Numbered from the stretch's first letter, positions 48,172-62,421 are shown. The stretch is 64,000 nt of DNA from Taenia hydatigena (GCA_036345935.2 JADWOT020000006.1:19008519-19072518); one strand, 5' to 3'. The notes: generated from the sequence alone by a model not told the origin. A program made the numbers and translations.

Positions 48172-48335
48172 TAGCGTCCCGAGGCTCCCTCGAAGGCAAA
48201 AGAAGGCAGAATGTCAGAGTAAAAGGGAAATAAGCTGCTGGCATGGCCCGGAGGCCGGCCTGCGCAGCTAGGACAATACGGCCACCTCTGTCACCTGGGT
48301 CGAAACCGGTAGTTACAACAAACAAAGTAATACAC
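48172..48335 (+). repeat. Dispersed repeat family R, copy 5
   Basis: This is the most complete + strand copy, from GTAGCGTCCCGAGGCTCCC to ACAAACAAAGTAATAC. The first 43 bases are identical to the 47486 copy. It lacks the TATTCAACGGACAG section found in copies 1 and 4, so at least two subfamilies exist. Confidence 0.85.
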
Positions 48336-51300
48336 TCACACTACAAGCAAATCCTATTAACGATTAAAAGGGTCGGTTCGATGGTTGAGTCATGCAGGGA
48401 GTGTAACCTGTTTGTTCCTCAAATCGCCAGATATTCAGTTGCATTTCCACTTGTTACATGAGTCGCGTAGACTCCAAATGCAGCCATCGCTATATCCCTT
48501 CCCTAATCACTTGAACGAGTGGAGGTTTGAAACGTATTTCAGATCTCGAATGAAATTCGTTTGGTTTCCAAAATGGAAGCCTTTAATTCATCGCAATAGT
48601 AAAGCAAAGAAAACTAGCAACTAATCAACTTGACTGCTAACTTGTATCATTAAAAAACGGATTTAAAACCCAAAAAACACTCTATCATTACTGGAAGCAA
48701 TCCATTACCATTTCATGCTATCACAATCACTAGGGCTGGTGATGACACAGGATAAAGTTACTTCGGGGTTGTAAGATCAAAGAGTACCAAAGAGCGATAG
48801 CAATTGTACTGTCACTTTTGCTCTTTAAAGTTGAATACACCGAACTGGTGTGCTAGGGACGTGGTTGAGAGGGCCATAAACAAGAAGGTCAATCATGTCA
48901 TTGCCTCCACATGGATAAGGATCAGCTGCTGTAGTTGCAAAAATGTTACCGGAACATTTATAGGATACAATTGGCTAACTTTGAGAAAATCCGTTTTGTG
49001 GGCAAGAAACGACGCAAGCAATTTATTCTTTTCAGTGTTAATCAAAGCCACCGTCATGTTTGGCTAAATTTTTAGCCTAAGATTGTTTTTGAATGCAAGT
49101 TGGAATTGGTGATAAGCAATCAAGATTTTTGGGCGGTGAGCAACTAAAATCATTTTTGACGGAGGTTGGAAAAGTGAGTTAGAATAATTGCCAATAAAAT
49201 ATGATGTCCGAAGTAACTTTCCTTGAAGTGTTTCAAATTGCATGAGTCTTAAAAGAAAAGTACAAAAATTGTGATAAAATTGCCTTTAAAAAGTCGCAAG
49301 TGCAATTGCATGACCACCTGGAAGTCATTTCATGTATGGAAGACAATCAAATGGGAGGCGCAGACCTATTCTACGTACGAGCTAGTTTATTTCAGCACGA
49401 CGACGAAACTCCTGTGAGATTGCAATAAAGCTGTGCCTTTACTCTCGTCCCAAAGTGTGAATGACATTGACAGGCTCTAGAATCAAAGGGACTCGACGAT
49501 AAATCACAAAATGAATAAGGTTGCTGATAGGGGAAACAAAGATTTGGATTGGATGAATAAAAAGTGTAAACTGAAGGAAGTGACGGCCGCATTCATATTC
49601 TGAGGCTTCTACACTCATCTCCCGGCGTAGAGCTGCTTTCACGCAGGACAAGGTAAGCCAGTACGACTATAGCATCCTTATGACAGCCCATCATCTCACC
49701 TCATGTCACCCCACTGCCGTGACAAGAGAACTATACTAATGTCTAGCAAGTCGAAACTTTGCATAACTGTTAATCTACGTGAATGATTGGGTGGGCGAAT
49801 GGTTAAGTGCACTAGTGCCACAGAACTGTTTGTCGCTTCCAACGCTTCCAACTCCTGCACGAAGTAATGGTTGACGTTGAGGAGGTGATCAGGAGCGGGC
49901 TGAGTGAATGCACAGACGGAGTGTTTACTTGAATGGCAATTGAGGTTGTGGACTGGTGGCAGTATGTCGCTGACGGGCGTCTTTGCAACTTTTAAGTCAT
50001 TTCAGTGTTTTTTAGCGACTAAGCATTTCACCACTGTGCTTAAAGCCTTTTCCAATTCGTAGGCCTTTGTCTTACTCCACACGCTGTTCAGCACACCCGC
50101 CCACCACCAGCGCCGCCTACCACCCAAAAATAAATGCTGTCTGGACTAAACTGGCTCACACCAGGTGTGGATAAAGTTTTCATCCCTCCTCATGGATTCA
50201 TTCATCGGTGAATTATCAGATAACTGTTTCGAAAATTTTGTAACTGTTATTTTTTTATTTCTGGGTAAGTTTGGGGCGTAAAGTTAGAGACAAAATGGGA
50301 ATTTTGGCAACATCATGACATAGGTTGCTATGTACGCACTCTAAGTTTGTTTCCATTTGGATGATTAATTTTTGACACGCATTATAATGTCCACTTAAAC
50401 CTTCGCCAAAATACACAATGCACAATGCGAATCTAAAATGCAAAGTTTTACTGAGAGAAGTAAACACCAGTCCATATAGTTGCCCTAAATCCACCTAACC
50501 TCCATAAGCTCTTTTCACGTTGTTTCTTACATACATTAAGAATAGTTTTTCCAAAGATAAACTGCGCAGGTTTTAAATGTCCTTCCCGAAAAGAACATTG
50601 TTCTCCTTTGTCTACCTTTGTTTATACATTATCAGATGCTATTTTTGCTTCCTGTTATTTTAAATGAGGGAGAATGTTGACCTATTTCTTGCTACTTAAC
50701 TGATTTTGTCATTCCATTCTTCGAGAGTGACTTGTAAAATTCCATTTTTACTATCTGCATACAAATAAGGAAAGCGCCCCTTTGCTAGTGCCATAATCTG
50801 TAGTCCTCGCTCTCAAAATACGACGGATATCGTCTTATGCGGGTAAGGTTTCATCCGATGCAACAAACCCTGTTAATTTCGGTATGGCTGTCCACAAAGA
50901 ATTTCATGGAATTAGATGCAGTCACCCACTATAAATTATAGATGTGCCTCGGTCTGTCTGTACGGTGTTCTATATTGTCCTTGCCTACCACTTTCCTCCT
51001 TCATTAAAACTAGGCTTCATATCACCCAATGGAGTGTGATTCAAACTTGTCCGGTTGACAAGGTATAGTTTGACCCCATGGCTTCTGAGGGTAGCGTCTC
51101 GTAGAGTTTACTTTGTAGCACTCAGACAGGATGCAGCATGCGGTGGCGAAGCGCACCGTCCTGAAGTGGTTTGAACAAGTTTAGAGTATGGCGACAAAAT
51201 ACCAATCAAATGTCTACGCATCGCGTCTACAGTGGTCGTAAATTCGGGTGGGATTGAGGAATTACTTGCACTTATTAAGAGCGTGTAAGTGGAGGTTATA

Positions 51301-53374
51301 CGGCTGGTTGGTGCTTAAAAACGGAGAAGCGAAATTTCTAGGGGAAGCAAAGCAAAGAGGTGTCACCATCATTGCGTGCACCAAAAAGGATTATAACAAG
51401 TCTGAATATTATTCGCTAGCTTTTTATTACATTCCTACGCATAGAGATGTGTGAAGTTGACAGTTTAGGCCGACAAACATGCCGTTGGCGATTCTCACTC
51501 TCGCCATTCACGATTCCGAGGCACGCACAAAGCATGAGTTTCCTTGCTATCAGGGACAAAACTTGCTTTTCCTTAAAATTAGACTACGGATCGTACATGA
51601 TTATTTCAACAAGCAAAGCATATGGACAGGATTACCATAGCTAAGCAATGTTTGTTAATAAAAGCCGAATGGTTCAATTTAAGTATCTCAGTTTGAACTC
51701 GCAAAGGAGCAGACAAATTTCATGCCTCATTTCTATTATGATAAGAAGAATTGATTCCACAAAATTTTGATCAAAACTAGAGATTACTTCACTAGAAAAT
51801 GACATACAGCGGGCAAATTGGGCTCAAATTTACAGGTAACAGGAGACAATGCAGAAAAGATGATTTCATAGCTGAGTCAAACAGGTTTTACGTCCCAACG
51901 ATTCTCCACGCTGCGCACCTCCTACAGGTTTTGCTTCATATACTTCTCTTAGCCCTTATTTTGATTTAAATGGACTTGGCTAAATCCCTTTTTTTTCAAA
52001 ATAATTTCATTTAGGTGTATTCACTTGTCCAAAGGAGTAGAACCATTATAATACATGCTTGTGTAGATCCTTTAGACAAAAGTCGGTCAGTAGGAACAAA
52101 CCTTGTGAGGAATCAGGCACAATAGCCTCCGAGGAAGCGAAAACTTACCCTCAAAATCGAGATTTCTTCGCACTTGTACTTATCGCAACTCGGTAATGTA
52201 TGCTACCCTTGTCCAACTTGCCAACTTGTTTTAAAGATATGAAGACATTTGTGAGTGAGGGCAACACACTGAGTCTATAACATTATATCCTCATCAAAGA
52301 CAGAAGGGGCTTGGGAATGAATGAAAGGAAGTAGTTCATTGGAACAAGTTATTACCTGAAAGTAACTTAGTGTTTGAGGAGGTAACATTCATTGCCTGGG
52401 TAAATTACAGCAAAAGAGAGTCAACAGATAGACGCGACTTTTAATGTCTAATACATAAGGAGTTAGTAAAAAAGTTAAAGCTAAAAGTGCCGAAGGGAAA
52501 ATTAAGGGGTTCGCATGAGAGACACGGAAATGATCCCCTCATTTCGACAACTAATTTCACTCCATCATCTTTTTGCCCTTAGAAAAGAGCAGTATATCGC
52601 AGAAAAATCCATACTTTCACTTTAGAGAATCTGACAATTGATAACCCAACACGGGTCTAATGACTGAGAGGTTTCAGCAATAAAACTAGACGAGTGGAAG
52701 TTTGGGCAGGGGAAATCAACATCAGTTACACCAGTGGCTGACAAAGTTGATGGAGAGCAAAATGACCCTTAAGTGAAAGAAAGGAGACGTTCAAGAATAA
52801 CTACCGTACTCCTGAAAATCAACAATAAAAATTGCCATAAAAATTATAAAAAGCTTACCAATCTTCTTCATCGAAAGCAAAAAGACCGCATAGTACGCAC
52901 AATTCAGTCAACTTTTTCCATTAAAAATGGAAAATGAGGATAGTTAACTAAAATATTTGCTTTATAAAACAATGGTTCGTGAAGGTTGTTACCCTTGCCT
53001 AGGCAACTAGGTCAGTAACAAATTCTACTTGCAATGAATCTGCCTTTGCCCACCCTCGTTTTCATCTTACACCCATTTTTAACCGTAAGCTTGTTAGCGA
53101 CAGCTCGTAATGCTCCATTATGAACAGGGAGATGAGACTATCCTTCAACACGCTGCACCAACAAGTGGTGAATGAGCATCTAACTCACTCATACCATTCA
53201 AACGATTCCATTGTTTTGCATTCGATTATCCTTTATCGTCAAAAGGCACACAGTAAAGTCAATCTTTGGAAGTAAAGTCAATCTCCGCAACTTTGGAAGA
53301 GATCTAAAGACGTGTGGTGCAGCTGACTATCTTAAAACATATCAGAAGGATTACATCAAAAATTTGTAATTTTA
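48336..53374. other. Spacer tract, no gene seen
   Basis: This is largely AT-rich and unmatched elsewhere in the window. A weak relative of 17745-17940 is near 49800-50000 (GAATGCACAGAC, then TGAGGTTG and CTGACGGGCGTC). Open frames at 48804-49067, 49439-49651 and 51248-51454 are not recognised. Confidence 0.45.
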
Positions 53375-55951
53375 GAAAATAAGAGAAGGTGGGATGATGC
53401 ACCCCCATCTGTGCTTCACAAAGCATGTATAAACAAAGCCGTGCCCTCTCCAAGTCCTCAATGGCCACTGCATTCATTAGTCCGGCTGCCCAACGAGTTG
53501 TTGCCAAGTTTTCATTAGCAGCTACTCCGAATAAAGTGTCAACGTAGAAGCCCCTCCTCGTAAAAGAAAAGTAGACAATTTGTCTCTTATCGCATCGGAG
53601 TAGGGCACGCCTCCCATACACTGGACCTACAAATTCTACAGCCAACGAAATTTTGAAATCAGGTAAGGAGCGAGGCCTTGAAGTGGTAAATTGGCACTTC
53701 CTTGAATGTGCGATTGACTACACGGGCTTGCACTTGTCAGAGAGTGTGCTTTTGCTTGATGGTACGATTCCTTGACCACACCTCTAATCCCTTGCTCAGA
53801 TAAATATCTGCCATGAACTAGCTTTCCGACTGGTATGCTCCATCAAGTCTACGCGGAGCCTCACTTACCTACCTATCCGAGTACGACACTCAAAACATAA
53901 AAAGGGAGGCACCTCCAGTGGCTGGTAACATCTGCGGCGACTCACCGCAGAGGGAGGACAACGAAGTCCACTGCTAGCACATCTCCAATTGGTAACTCTC
54001 TCACAAAGCTACGAATGGAGAAGGGCACAATATCAAGGAGCTGCAGTTGATATCCTGAAACAAGCCACTGTCTATCCCAGAAGGGAACGCTTTGTGTCCA
54101 AAGTGGAGAAGAAGTGGTTGCTTTACCTGGTGACAGTCATGTGGAATGTGCATTAGCCACCACTGAACACTAATTCTCAAATGAACTCGTCCTGATACAG
54201 TTTGCCTTACGGGGTAGTCCACAATCAGAAATCCGCGTAAAACGTGGCTTAGTGCTTGTTTAACGCTTCGTATTGTGTTCGCGACCACTTGAGGCTGCGG
54301 CTTTGTGCTCGCGCTAGGCGACATGGCCTGCAGACCGTACAAACAGCCTCCACCCAACTCTTCTCTACATCGCCAATGCATTCTCACATCTCGCATTGTG
54401 GCGTCTTTTGCCCTCGGGAAAGACTGAGAGAGCTAAGATTTCTACTGAACCTTCAGTGTGCATCACCACGAACATGGTGGTTCCCACCCCTCCCGCAAAG
54501 CAACAGCTTAGCTCTCTTTATCATTTACCTTTGAGTCGTCATGCCCTCTGATTTGCAATGCATAATCTGTGAAGAATATAATTCTATTTGCAGATGTGAA
54601 GCGAAATCTACAGGAAGTAATGAAGTAGGAGCAAAAATGGGCTTACGAAATGAGTTTCAGAGCAAACCAAACATCTGGTCTTTTGCATGTTGAGATGCAC
54701 GCCAAATTGCGAGAGCTTAAATAAGCCTTCGACACGACCCATTCACAATTGACCAGTCGACTGTTTATGGTGAAAAATACTGGGCCATTTGGAAGGCTAG
54801 TAAAATTTACCCTGCACCATGGGATAGCAATTGTAACGTTCTACTTTTTGCGAAATGAGTGAATAACTTAAACTATAGGCCATTTCACCGTTGTACCTTT
54901 ACTACTGGCGTTGCACGAATGGCATGTGCTCTCTACCAGTTTATGACTACTGTGAGTTGCACCAGATCGTATCGTAGACGCGGTAAATCACTTCAATTTC
55001 GAAACACCGAAAGGCGTTCAGAATGCTTGAATTTGAGGTGATTGCATCTGTTGGGGATGGAAATAGCACAACTCTGAACAACGCGCATCTGCTGTGAGCT
55101 AGAGTTGGGGAATGTGTGGAGTGTGAACCACTGATTCAGTCCGGGTAGCGCCGTCCATCTTCGATGCAAATAGACCCAGTAAATAAGTCCATTCACGATG
55201 ACTGACCACTCCTCTGTCTGGAATGTTGCAATGCTCGGCTAAAGATACTAGCGAAGTCAGCGAAAGCTGCGAGCAAGCGAAATTGTGTCTCGTGTTTTGG
55301 CATAGTAGACGGTTTGTGCAAGATTGAGTCGGAAGCAGCTCCATGCTCTCCAGCTCTACCAACTTTGCGAATCTGATCAGCCAAGAAACAAGTTTGACAA
55401 TCAAGACGTAAGATACGCAGGATGGATATGCGCCTGTGAAAGGAAGTGACTAGAGAGTGGATTGGGGCGATGATGCGTGAAGCGAGGATCCTCACATCTC
55501 GCCGACTTGACCAGTTGCATTGGTTGGAAGGCGGGTGCGGCCCTCTCATCAACATACCCCAGAAATTCATAAATCGACTCCAGAAGGCTAGAAACATCTA
55601 TCTCATAAGCTAATCTAAAAGGCGAAGCATTTGAAGTAAAAAGCTAACCAACGAAAAGGCAAATGAATTATTGAAAAGAGGTGATTCAAATGACCAACTT
55701 CGGTTTCTTCACCGTCGACATTTGAAAGAGTTGTTGGAGGAAAGCGAACAAGTTTTTGGCACTGACTAATTCAGATTTTCAACTTGACCCGACGGCACCA
55801 ATACGTGGCATGTGGTCCTTGACAAAAGGACTTATTGAGGCATAAGGGGTAAGTAGAGTGCCCTTGTCTGTGGATGGTTGGTCAGTAGTTGATGCCAGAA
55901 TTTGGGTCATGCGATACGACGATCAAGTGTCCCGATCGTGTTGTCAGATCT

Positions 55952-55979
55952 CCCCAAAGACCCCTCCACCCCCTCCCCC
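55952..55979 (-). other. G-quadruplex-type tract, right arm
   Basis: On the - strand there are four guanine runs of 5, 5, 4 and 4, keeping the pattern seen at 27798-27825. One base of the last run has changed, but the motif still qualifies. Confidence 0.8.
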
Positions 55980-57292
55980 ACTTTGCGAGTGTTTTATGTG
56001 AAATAAATTGTAAGAGTAATGCCCCTCCTCGTGGTGGAGCATAGATCGACTTCGATAAAAATTGGAAATACGTTACCGAGCCACATGAAATGAGGTTCAC
56101 ACACATGTGGTCCGTCAGGTGCTCTGCAACTCCTCCAATGCGAACCACCCAATCCCCCGAGAAGACGAAACCAAAGCGATTGGTGAACTATTCTCTTTAT
56201 TGCAACCACGGTAGGTGCGATGAAGGACTGGCTTGACCACCCTACGAAGCACCTTCCTCTTAATGACACGTCGGCTACCAGAAGTGGATTGAGGAAAGTG
56301 TGCCACCTCGGTGGACGTATTTCACTGTTCGAAGACGATATTATCACTTGCTCCACCTACTGCTCAAAAGGTGAGAAAGCACACAAAAATAGCTCAAAAT
56401 CAAGAGCGTCTGACACACCATTCGTGGCTTTACAAGTCAAACTTTCGTAAACATACGTATTCATTGGTGATGTAGGGATCAGATGGAAAATCGGTCCAAC
56501 CCGAATATGCGACACAGGTGTTGCAAGTGGCAGCGAAATATCCGCCTCGACAGTGTGTCGAAACATGGGCACGACTCTTCATGAGAATAAAACCAAAGTG
56601 GAGGAAGGACATTGTGGTATGAGTTGGAAGGCAGTAAAAATGAGGCAGGATGAGCACATGTCCACTGAATTGGCTGACTTCTAATGTGGTAGATTTTGGA
56701 CGCGAGTGATCCAATTCTCCACTAACTCAGTGATGCAGAGGTGCCCTCGTACACAGCACCAAAGATCTTCAGCGGTGAACCCAATTCGGACACACTTATG
56801 GATAGTTAGCAGCCGACGTGATTTCCTACGTCCTTATGGGCGGTGTGTAGGGATTCAATGCTCAAGAGGCCTCGTCAATTCGACGCCAAGTGCCTACGAA
56901 AAACACGTCAGGTCATCGCATTGGCTTTCAATGCCTCATGGAGACTTGGTGAGACAATTGCTAGCCAAACCGTCCAAAGAGCTGCAATCCACAATCAGCA
57001 TTCACGCTAAATTACCTGCTGTTGAATGTCGCACGAAGTTTCGTGGTGCTGTACCACTTTCAGTCCTCCACACCATGAAATTGAATACATGAGTCTGGAT
57101 AGAAGGCTGTTACACAGTCAAGAAGAAACACTGATGGACTGTGAATAGAAAGACGCAAGTGGGAAGCCAGCATGCGCCTCCGCACCGAATGTCATTTCGT
57201 GTAGCACCATCCTTCGTGGATACTTTGCCCTCATGTTATGCCTCGCTTTCTCCTTCCCTTCCCATTCTCATTTCACTGCTAACGAGTTGTCC

Positions 57293-58610
57293 ATCCAAAT
57301 TACCTTCGCATAGTAGAAGTGTTCTGTTGTGTACAAAATCACACAGACACATCATAAACTTGCGTTTTGATGTTGTAGGCGACGCCAGGATGGGCTGATC
57401 AACACATTGCCCAATACTGTGCCCAAGGTCTGTCCAAAGGCGTTATAGAGTGTGTGTCGGAGCAGAGGGTTTATTCGAAATCATAGCGATAAAGGGTGGT
57501 GATCACAACTGGAGGAGTCGAAGAGTCATTGTTTTCTTACTGGTTACTATCATCGAATTCTCGCCTCGGAGACAAATGTGTTTATGGAACGCATGACTAG
57601 TCAAAGTTTGGTCTTCGTTCCAATCGCTTGTGACCACTCAGATGGCTGTCTAGTTGACTACAATGACTCTTCGACTCCTCCATTTTGGTCACTACCCTTT
57701 ATCGCTGTGATTTCAAATAAACCCTCTGTTCCCGACACGGACTCTATAACATCTTTGGACAGAACTTGGGCACAGTATTGGGCAATGTGTTGGTCAACCC
57801 CCCGAATTCTCACCTTGGCGACAAATATGTTCATGGAACGCATAACAAGTCAAAGTTTGATCTTCGTTCCAATTGTCGATGGCTGTCTAGTTGTCTACGA
57901 AGAATGGGTAAATTTGTAGCTTCGTGCACACAGCATTCACAATAACCGATTAGAGGAGAAAAGCATCAAGAAAGTAGATAGAGCATCGCCATACATTCCA
58001 TCTTTTACTAGACACCCAACAAAGAATGAAACCTCACTACCATTAGTCAGTCGTAAACCCTCTTCCCCCACCGCCTATTTATAAGCCATAGTCAAATCCC
58101 AGAAAGATGCACAATGCCATTTCAAAAGTTCGTGTTGTAATAGGTGGTAGTTTGCATGTGACCTGTGAGTGAGAAGCGGTCAGCATGATACAAACCGCTT
58201 GACTGATGAGACGCCACTGTCTTCCTGGGGAGAATACTATATCCCAGTCTGCATTATGTCAATCCTCTGTGCACTTTGCGAACACTCATTCCATCAGAAA
58301 TGTTCACACCTATCCACTTTGGTCGTTCTGAGTGTGGGAAGACAGAGGTGGGGAGAGGGAAATACTGAGCTTGTTGCACTTACCCCAACGGTTCCATCAA
58401 CGTTATTTTGATGCATTTTTTGGAAAAGAAGCGACGTAGCTCCAACATTTGTGCGTGGAGTCATCAGTCACCACGTAGCAGTGCCTACTTCCAGTAGTAT
58501 TTGCATACCTACTTAATGGACACGAGTGAGGAGGACGCACTTTTCATGTGCCATTTCACCCCATCTCTCCCTTTCCCAGTTATCATGGCGTCATTTCGTG
58601 CGCCATCAAG
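57293..58610 (+). repeat. Right-arm copy of the 1.06-kb segment, with internal inversion-duplication
   Basis: The order on the + strand is A (57400-57530), inverted B (57531-57660), inverted second A (57661-57800), inverted second B (57801-57895), then the common tail GAAGAATGGGTAAATTTG. The 13-kb copy has only A, B, tail. The rest of the unit is collinear with 13620-14261. Confidence 0.8.
58076..58085 (+). promoter_or_regulatory. TATA-like motif shared by three copies
   Basis: TATTTATAAG is preserved at 58076-58085 (+), 13724-13733 (+) and 25692-25701 (-). It is followed within about 100 bp by a short frame that is open in all three copies. That frame's first codon is GTG rather than ATG, so a real gene is doubtful. 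Confidence 0.2.
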
Positions 58611-60995
58611 TGAGAGGGTATTGCTGCGAAAACAAGTAGGGATCAGTACAGCAGCTATCACGACTAGTTGGTTCGTCAGTCAGCAATCTAAATTAGACAC
58701 CAAATTTGGATGAGATGTGTGAAAATAGTGAAGTACAGATTGGTAGTCATTCGAGCTTACTGTCGTGCACGGCTCGTGTTCGACACTCACTTTTCCCCTC
58801 CAAGTCAGGAAGGTGTGCATTGCTCGCCCAATCACCATCATCATTATCATTGATGTTCACGGCTCACACTGCGGTAAGCTGTTCCTACTACCTCAATTTA
58901 AAACCAGAATACAGGTTCCTCCTGAACACAGTCCAGCCCAAACAAATGGTTTCTTGCGATAGCGCATTTTTGGACCAGGAAGCAATGCAAGTGGTGTCTC
59001 TCCCGACATCGTAGAGCAGACAAACTCTAATCACACAGTCGTCAAGTTCAACCGGCGCCCTCTGCAATGAGGGCTCAAAATGAGAACACACACATGAAGG
59101 TCCCAAGAATGCGGTGTTGCATGTCTGGACTGCATGCTTCTTGGCCGCAAGTTACGATGTGTTCTCGATAAGCCATTCATTGAGTCGCTCACTTCATTCA
59201 CGTCTACCTAAAATCGTACAACCACTTTGGTCACCAGGAGCACAGTTGTTCATCACCTTCAAATGATGAATGTAAGCATCGGATCAGATAGGCGTAGATT
59301 CGCTTTCAGCCTGCGCATAGCATCAACAGTTCATGCAAAGAAGGGCAATTCTAACTACTCATTAGATGTCTGGACTTTAAGCGATTCCGCCACATTGAAC
59401 ACCTCTTGAAAATTAGGTTTATGCAACTTTCATCTCGGGCACCTCTCCATGTATTGAGTCTCGAGCAATTGTGGATTGTAGTCCACGAGGACATTGCATC
59501 CTCAGAAGCATTACCCTCGTTTCACGGAACGTCGTTCCGAATGCACTTGTGCTTGCTCGGGACAGAAAGTGCCCTACGAATTATAGATTCTCGGCTTTAT
59601 GTAAGTGACTGTGCAGCAGTTTTAATGGTTCTCGCAGCTGTCGCTCACTTCCGGTTGTCTTGCATAGAGCCTGGTGGTTAGACATTCCCGGATCAAAGCA
59701 TTACGCCAGTTTGCGTTTGAGCTTGAAGTGGCGTTAGCATCGCAAATGCACACGAGACTGGGAAGAAGACAGTGTCACGTCACACCCACCCATCCATTCA
59801 CCCACTTAACTTCATCGATATCTTTGCAAGTAGGCTGTGCTGATATCGCCTGACATTTGACAATCACATACCAAAGGGAGCGAAACCGCGATGCAAGCAG
59901 TGGTTGTGTACAACTTTGTAGTGCATTGGAGAAGGAGTTGTTAACTGTGGTGACGCTGATGTAACACCTTCAATGTTTGTTTACTTCTCCGTTCAGATTA
60001 AACAGACATTTAGAACTCCACCTTTGCATCTTCACTGGGAGGTCATGCGATTAGCTTCCAACCCTTCTGTGTACCGCCGGTGCATATTTTGTCCCATTGC
60101 TACGTCTTCAACTATCTCTGGAGAGTTTTGACGTGCATGTGCATGTCTGAATGCCAGCCTTGACGTGATGGATGGGAGCATCTGTGACTCCAACAAACAT
60201 GAGGATTGAAGATGGCATCTGTTTTTGAAGCTACCCCACTTCCGTGTTATGGAGGAATGTAAACAACAACTGCAGATCACCAGCGGTGGCTGTGAACCAC
60301 GTGGGAATTACCTTACGAGCTGTCCACAGTGACAATGTGAAGACGTCAATCGGGTAAACACTGGACACCTCTCTACCCTCCCAAGTAGCTGGATTTGAAC
60401 CCAGGTAGACAATGGTGGCTAGACAGAACTTAAGCGCGAACAAGTTGACAGAGAGGCACAGACGCAAAACCTCATCGCCATAAAATTAATTGAAATCCCA
60501 CCCCTTAATAAATGACTGATTTTAAGGAGTGGACAGCACATCCTCTTCTTCTAGTGCAGTTCTGATACTGGGCAAAACACAACCCTTTGTAGGATCATTG
60601 AAGGAAGATCAGGGATGTTGCGATCAGGTATATTCTCGTTTGCACACAAATTCGGTGCTTGGCTCAGCTGGTTCGTGGACGCACCGACTGCGTTGTGATG
60701 AGTGGCGAGGGAAGTTAATTAGAGGTGAGCGTCGAGGACAAGGCTTCACATTGAGGAATGCCTTTGTGATGCTTTAATTATCTGTCCAACTCCTCGTTTT
60801 GCTTACACAGACACTGAAAGCTGTGCCTTTGTTCTCCCGCTAAAAGACAAGTCCTCCGTCCCATGGCGTTGCGTAGGCAATACATATTCAGCCTTAGAAT
60901 TGCGTCTTTTATCGACTCCGGGAAAGTCCTAGGTGGATGCAGTATTGTTAAAGGATATAATGCATTGAAGAGATCAGCAGTTAGTTAAGTTTTGC

Positions 60996-61004
60996 TATAA
61001 AAGG
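60996..61004 (+). promoter_or_regulatory. TATA-box-like motif in right arm
   Basis: TATAAAAGG, the partner of the - strand motif at 22770-22778. It is identical in both arms; no transcript start or gene can be assigned. Confidence 0.25.
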
Positions 61005-62421
61005 CCACAAGCTTACTTGACCACCCCACACGCACAGAGGTCAGACACGCGGTCAATCAGCTATTCATTTTAGTTGGGCGAGTAGTCATTATCCTTTTTG
61101 ACGTAAATACGCAATTTGTGGTTGTGTTTTCTCTTTTGTTGACACAGTAAGTCCAAGGTGCTGGTGACTTTGAAAGCATCGCAGTAACTAACACCAACAA
61201 GGTGAAAGCAATTAGATTTCAGGGGTAGTGTAGAAGGTGATCCGTTGTTAAGAGCATTTTTGACTTTGAATGTACTCTTGTCCTGTGTTAAGCATCTCCC
61301 GACAGGGATGGTTCATACTTAATAGGAAAACTCGCACTGGAAGTAAGCAGGCCTGAATGTCAAGTGCACTGATTAATCAGGGTGATTTCACGGAATGTGT
61401 TTAGTTTCCAACTTTCTAGCTCAAAATTAACAACCACATGGTTTTGGGGAGAGCCTTCAAATTACCACATTTACCCATTGTCAATATCTTTTCTTGCAAA
61501 TTACAGTGGGTCGAATGTTGTTTGATGCGCCGTGGTTGTGGGTTGCTCGTCTACAAAAGACCAAGAGACAAGGGAAAGCAAACTTCGGGGTAACACAGGT
61601 AGTTTGTGAACTCATGCTAATTACGTGTTGGAGTATTGCATTACCCTTGATCTACCCTGTGAACGTAAGAAGACACAGCATTGGGACAGGATATGCATTG
61701 CGGACGTAGAGGACGTCGTGGGGCCTACTGGCTGAGTGGCACTTGGGATGCGAAGCGATGGGCCTCCATGAACGAAGCATAGCTAAGCAAGTCGCACCAG
61801 AAGTAGGCGGATGAAAGTGGAACTCTGTTTCAATTTGTGAGTTGCATCTCTGACGCCTTGGTTGAAAAGTAATGCATGATTCGCATTCCGGTTGGAATGC
61901 TGATCTAAGTGCCCTGTCTACGTAGTGGTTAATGACGAAAAAGGACTTCGAAAGGACACGGAGAGAGTTACGTAACAGAAGATTGTTTAGTTAAAGCTTT
62001 GCATAAAAGCGATTCTATTGCCATGGTGGTGATCCCCCCTTCGATGCCAGGCGTTCTGTTGACGACTCACACTTATGCCGAAGTTCCCTCCCCACACATA
62101 TCCTACTGCGTGTTCGAGGAGGACTGGGATCTCACAACTTTATTATCCACAGTCATCGGCTCTAACCGATAACGCAACTGGCCAATTTGCGTTCAGGAAT
62201 GGAGATGTCTCGGGGATCGGAGCCCGTTGAATAATACGTCTTTTGCTCATTAAAGTGGTTTGAAGAAGCCACGTTGAAGTTCTACAATCCCAAAGCATAA
62301 AGCGCCTTCGAAACTGTGTTGAAAGCGCAGGGAAGAAACTGCTTGATTGCAGCATACGTATGTCTGTCTGAGTTGTGTGGCGCGTTTGTTTTTAGAAATC
62401 CTTCCACTGGAACGCCGCAGA

